The notes below the pieces were generated by a model, which worked only from the letters and a program-made list of their open reading frames with translations, was not told the DNA's origin and ran no database searches. Positions 12,836 to 15,665 of a DNA stretch of 15,665 nt are shown here, piece after piece. The position numbers were made by a program, and so were the translations under genes. Within the stretch, counting starts at the first letter, position 1; the number at the start of each line of letters is the position of its first letter. The stretch comes from an uncultured Desulfobacterium sp. (GTDB lineage: Bacteria > Desulfobacterota > Desulfobacteria > Desulfobacterales > Desulfobacteraceae): the NCBI GenBank assembly GCA_937124525.1, contig CAKZLA010000109.1, positions 1 to 15,665 of the forward strand, in the 5' to 3' direction.

Positions 12836-15307
12836 ATGACAGAGGAGTTACAATCCAATTGCGATTCCGATGATCTGCTTATCGTAGACGATGATCAACG
12901 GAATCTGATGTTCCTTTCGGAACTGCTGAGGCGCAAGGGATATAAGGTCCGTATCGCCACCGATGGCGAGTTGGCACTTCGGGCAATTCAGGCACGCGCC
13001 CCTGATCTCATATTGCTTGACATAAAAATGCCGGGCATCAGTGGGAATGACCTCCTGAAAACGCTGAAGAAAAATACAAAATTTACGCAAATCCCTGTCA
13101 TTATGGTCAGTATTTTATCCGAAACCGAAGACATCGTAACGGCGTTCAAAAGCGGTTGTGTTGACTACATCACAAAGCCGTTCCGAGCTGAAGAAGTTAT
13201 AATCCGTGTGGACAATCAACTGAGAATAAAACGATATCAGGAAGAACTCCAGGATGCTAAGCTGTTTTTAGAGGATCGTGTACGCGAACGTACAAAGGAG
13301 CTGAACAAAGCTTATCAGGAGCTTCAAAAAGCAGAAAAAGCCATTCGTGAAAGCGAAAACCGTCTACAGATTATTTTTGATAATGCACCGGTAATCATGA
13401 TGCTATTAAACGATAAAACCGAAGTAGTAATGATGAACCAGACAGGATTAATAACTGCTGGCAAACCTCTGGAAAAAATTATTGGCTCAAGGAGCGGTGA
13501 TATTCTAAGCTGTGTCCGCTCCTTTCAAAAGCCCCAAGGATGCGAATTAAGCAATGAATGCAAGAATTGTGTAATCCGCAATACCGTAGAAGATACATTT
13601 GTAACTAATAAAAACTTTTACAAGGTTGAAGCAAAGTTAAGAATAATAAAAAATAACGAGGAAATAGAAAACATCACAGTATTGATTTCAACCTCTATTG
13701 TTAACCCCGATTCACCCAAAACCGTTTTGGTAAGCATTGATGATATTACCGAGCGAAAAATTGCGGAAGAAAAACTAAAACAAAATGAATTACGCTATCG
13801 GAGTTTATTTGACAATAATAAAATGGTCATGCTCCTGATCAATCCCAAAAATGGAGATATCATTGATGCTAATTTTTCAGCAGTCAGATATTATGGTTGG
13901 TCTTATGAAGAGCTAACAAATAAAAACATTTCTGAAATAAATTGCCTGTCAAAAACTGAAATCACCGATGAAATAAAGGCAGCAACTAATGAAAACCGCA
14001 ATAATTTTCATTTAAAACACCGACGTGCAGACAATAGTGTTAAGGACGTTGAAGTTTATAGCTGGCCTATCACTCTTTTTAATAAAAATTTACTTTATTC
14101 AATAGTTTATGACATCACCGATCGTATTAAGACAGAAAAGGAAAAAAATAAACTCCAGGAACGATTAATCCAATCCCAGAAAATGGAGGCGATCGGAAAT
14201 CTGGCAGGTGGAATCGCCCATGACTTTAATAATATTCTGTTCCCAATTATCGGCATGTCGGAACTGCTGTTAGAAGATCTTTCTCCTGCCAGCAATGAAT
14301 ATGAAAATGCCCAGGAAATTTTAAATGCCGGAAAAAGGGGAAGTGCTCTTGTCAAACAGATACTATCATTCAGTCGTCAAGCAGAGCAAAGGAAAAGACC
14401 TGTCCGTATTCAACTGGTATTAAATGAGGTGCTTAAGCTGATCCGCGCCACAATTCCATCCTCCATAGAACTGCATCAAAATATCCAACAAGACTGCGGT
14501 ATGGTGTTGGCGGATGCCACACAGCTTCACCAGGTTGTGATGAACATCATTACAAACGCTTACCACGCCGTGGAGGACATAGGTGGAGAAATAACCGTAA
14601 AGCTTAAAGAGGTTTACCTGGATAGTGATTCGCCACCAGGTAATCTGATTCCATCTGGAAGATATGCGCTATTATCGATCTTAGACAACGGACATGGGAT
14701 GACGTCTGAGCTCATGTCTAAAATATTCGAACCCTATTTCACAACCAAAGAACAGGGTAAAGGGACCGGTCTCGGCCTTGCAGTGGTGCATGGAATAATA
14801 AATGAGTATAAAGGAGATATCAAAGTTTACAGCGAAGCAGGAATAGGCACCACTTTCAATATCTACTTACCATTGATAGAAAAGCAAACTGCGCATAAGA
14901 TAACAGATGTTCCTGAAAGACATGAAACCGGGGATGAACATATTCTTCTGGTGGATGATGACGTGTCCATAGCAAAACTTGAGAAACAAATTCTTGAACG
15001 GCTCGGTTATAAAGTGACTATGCGTTTAAGCAGTATTGATGCACTGGAAGCATTCAAAGCAAAGCCGGACACATTCGATCTGGTGATATCTGATATGACC
15101 ATGCCCAATTTAACCGGTGACCAGCTCGCCAAAGAGTTGAGAATGATCAAACCCGACATTCCAGTCATTATTTGTACAGGATTCAGTGAAAGGATGAACA
15201 AAGAAAATGCAGCGGCTGCGGGAATTGATGGTTTTCTTATGAAACCGATAGTTATATCTGAACTGGCTAAAATGGTCAGGAAGGTTCTTTATGACACAAA
15301 AAAATAA
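12836..15307 (+). CDS. Hybrid histidine kinase, REC-PAS-PAS-HisKA-HATPase-REC
   Basis: This 823-residue cytosolic kinase starts with an intact receiver (LLIVDDD, D62 in LILLDIKMP, lysine in ITKPF) at about 13-130, followed by a coiled coil at about 135-180. PAS 1 is at about 183-310 and holds a cysteine cluster C226, C236, C242, C245 (C-x9-C-x5-C-x2-C). PAS 2 is at about 320-440. HisKA has GGIAHDFNNIL with H462, and an HATPase with DNGHGM and GTGLGLAVVHGI follows. A last receiver at about 700-820 has VDDD, D753 in VISDMTMP, and MKPI. The start is supported by GGAG seven bases upstream of the ATG, one base after the stop of the first kinase, so the two are co-translated. Receivers at both ends suggest a phosphorelay, perhaps with the first kinase. 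No DNA-binding output protein is encoded next to them. Confidence 0.92.
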   Translation: MTEELQSNCDSDDLLIVDDDQRNLMFLSELLRRKGYKVRIATDGELALRAIQARAPDLILLDIKMPGISGNDLLKTLKKNTKFTQIPVIMVSILSETEDIVTAFKSGCVDYITKPFRAEEVIIRVDNQLRIKRYQEELQDAKLFLEDRVRERTKELNKAYQELQKAEKAIRESENRLQIIFDNAPVIMMLLNDKTEVVMMNQTGLITAGKPLEKIIGSRSGDILSCVRSFQKPQGCELSNECKNCVIRNTVEDTFVTNKNFYKVEAKLRIIKNNEEIENITVLISTSIVNPDSPKTVLVSIDDITERKIAEEKLKQNELRYRSLFDNNKMVMLLINPKNGDIIDANFSAVRYYGWSYEELTNKNISEINCLSKTEITDEIKAATNENRNNFHLKHRRADNSVKDVEVYSWPITLFNKNLLYSIVYDITDRIKTEKEKNKLQERLIQSQKMEAIGNLAGGIAHDFNNILFPIIGMSELLLEDLSPASNEYENAQEILNAGKRGSALVKQILSFSRQAEQRKRPVRIQLVLNEVLKLIRATIPSSIELHQNIQQDCGMVLADATQLHQVVMNIITNAYHAVEDIGGEITVKLKEVYLDSDSPPGNLIPSGRYALLSILDNGHGMTSELMSKIFEPYFTTKEQGKGTGLGLAVVHGIINEYKGDIKVYSEAGIGTTFNIYLPLIEKQTAHKITDVPERHETGDEHILLVDDDVSIAKLEKQILERLGYKVTMRLSSIDALEAFKAKPDTFDLVISDMTMPNLTGDQLAKELRMIKPDIPVIICTGFSERMNKENAAAAGIDGFLMKPIVISELAKMVRKVLYDTKK

Positions 15308-15329
15308 ATTGCAACAAAAATCCACTATC

Positions 15330-15386
15330 AGAGCTCGGCACATGAGGGCACTTTTTCTCATGTCAATTTGTGAATGAGCTCTTTTT
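15330..15386 (+). terminator. Terminator of the kinase operon
   Basis: The outer stem AGAGCTC (15330-15336)/GAGCTCT (15376-15382) is followed by TTTTT. An inner hairpin, ACATGAG/CTCATGT, lies within. It sits 22 bases after the second kinase stop. Confidence 0.75.
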
Positions 15387-15477
15387 GAGACTATGTTTGG
15401 GATACTTTGAAATATAAAATGCTAATTTTAAACAGATAAGTCTACAAGTGTTGACCTGTAAGATCTCAGTAAAGGAT

Positions 15478-15552
15478 CCACCCCCAAAGGGGGTGGTATT
15501 GGAATAACCCCTGGAAGGGGGTGAAACTACCTTGCCGCCCCAGGCGGCAAGG
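15478..15552. mobile_element. Palindromic right end of an IS200/IS605-family element
   Basis: Three tight hairpins lie in a row: CCACCCCC-AAA-GGGGGTGG (15478-15496), CCCCT-GGA-AGGGG (15508-15520), and CCTTGCCGCC-CCA-GGCGGCAAGG (15530-15552, perfect 10-bp stem). They sit directly downstream of a tnpA stop codon. IS200/IS605 elements have subterminal hairpins at their ends that TnpA recognises in single-stranded DNA, so these probably include the right end. Which hairpin is the recognised one, and the exact cleavage point, cannot be fixed here. Confidence 0.6.
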
Positions 15553-15568
15553 ACGTTATCCCCTAAAT

Positions 15569-15665
15569 TTATTTGAACAGATCAAGCCGTTCAGCTACAC
15601 GTTCTTTTTTTTCTTGATACTTCACATATTTTCGTATCATTTCTGAATCAAGCCCAACCGTGTCA
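15569..15665 (-). CDS. tnpA: IS200/IS605-family transposase TnpA, C-terminal fragment
   Basis: The minus strand encodes the last 31 residues of a protein that runs off the window: TVGLDSEMIRKYVKYQEKKE, then a basic/acidic tail ending LDLFK. It matches the C-terminal helix of Y1-type single-strand transposases, where the nucleophilic Tyr is followed four residues later by a metal-site Gln (here Y and Q in KYVKYQ). The stop at 15569-15571 is followed by the hairpin array of the element end. The HUH motif and the rest of the protein lie beyond the window, so whether the copy is intact is unknown. TnpA would move the element by a single-strand cut-and-paste route. Confidence 0.75.
   Translation of the reverse strand, partial: DTVGLDSEMIRKYVKYQEKKERVAERLDLFK

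Noticed and set aside
1..15665. CRISPR array, tRNA or rRNA genes
   Set aside because: I found no regularly spaced direct repeats, no cloverleaf with the expected T-loop sequence and no rRNA motifs on either strand.

Overview
The window does not read as one genome. Four blocks can be told apart by gene content and base composition. Bases 1 to about 180 hold a piece of seryl-tRNA synthetase that looks like the Bacteroidota form. Bases about 185 to 5172 are AT-rich and carry genes that look like a marine gammaproteobacterium (Alteromonadales or Pseudoalteromonas type). Bases about 5176 to 9930 are richer in G+C and resemble Desulfobacterales-type Desulfobacterota. Bases about 10000 to 15665 carry two large sensor kinases and an IS200/IS605 transposase end, also at home in Desulfobacterota. 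These taxonomic readings are impressions of protein sequence, not search results. Two of the changes cut through conserved genes: serS near 180, and an M56 peptidase joined head-on to an ABC ATPase near 5172. A chimeric assembly or amplification product is the simplest explanation, although real rearrangement cannot be excluded from sequence alone.

Gammaproteobacterial block. A small exported protein of unknown role (minus strand) is divergent from an iodotyrosine-deiodinase-like nitroreductase that overlaps a DUF1653 gene. A perfect bidirectional terminator at 1683-1710 separates this pair from a minus-strand pair made of a prohibitin-type SPFH membrane protein and a zinc-ribbon protein. Next comes a periplasmic metallo-beta-lactamase-fold hydrolase broken by a one-base frameshift. 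It is divergent from a BlaI-type repressor and a BlaR1-type M56 peptidase, with two perfect BlaI-like operators in the shared promoter region.

First desulfobacterial block. On the minus strand a LysR regulator, an aminoglycoside/choline-kinase-fold phosphotransferase with a non-standard catalytic loop, and the cut-off ABC ATPase form a likely operon. On the plus strand, divergent from lysR, is a short SDR lacking the usual Tyr/Lys pair. It follows a leader of about 330 nt with two related two-hairpin units. A minus-strand class I/II aminotransferase lies beyond. An identical 17-base motif with LysR-box symmetry sits in the lysR/SDR promoter region and, inverted, at the -35 of the aminotransferase promoter. 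The genes may therefore form one LysR-controlled regulon.

Second desulfobacterial block. About 700 bases of non-coding DNA with long hairpins precede two nearly abutting hybrid histidine kinases, the first with a degenerate receiver at its N-terminus and the second with REC-PAS-PAS-kinase-REC architecture. A terminator follows, then the palindromic end and final 31 codons of an IS200/IS605 tnpA that runs off the window.
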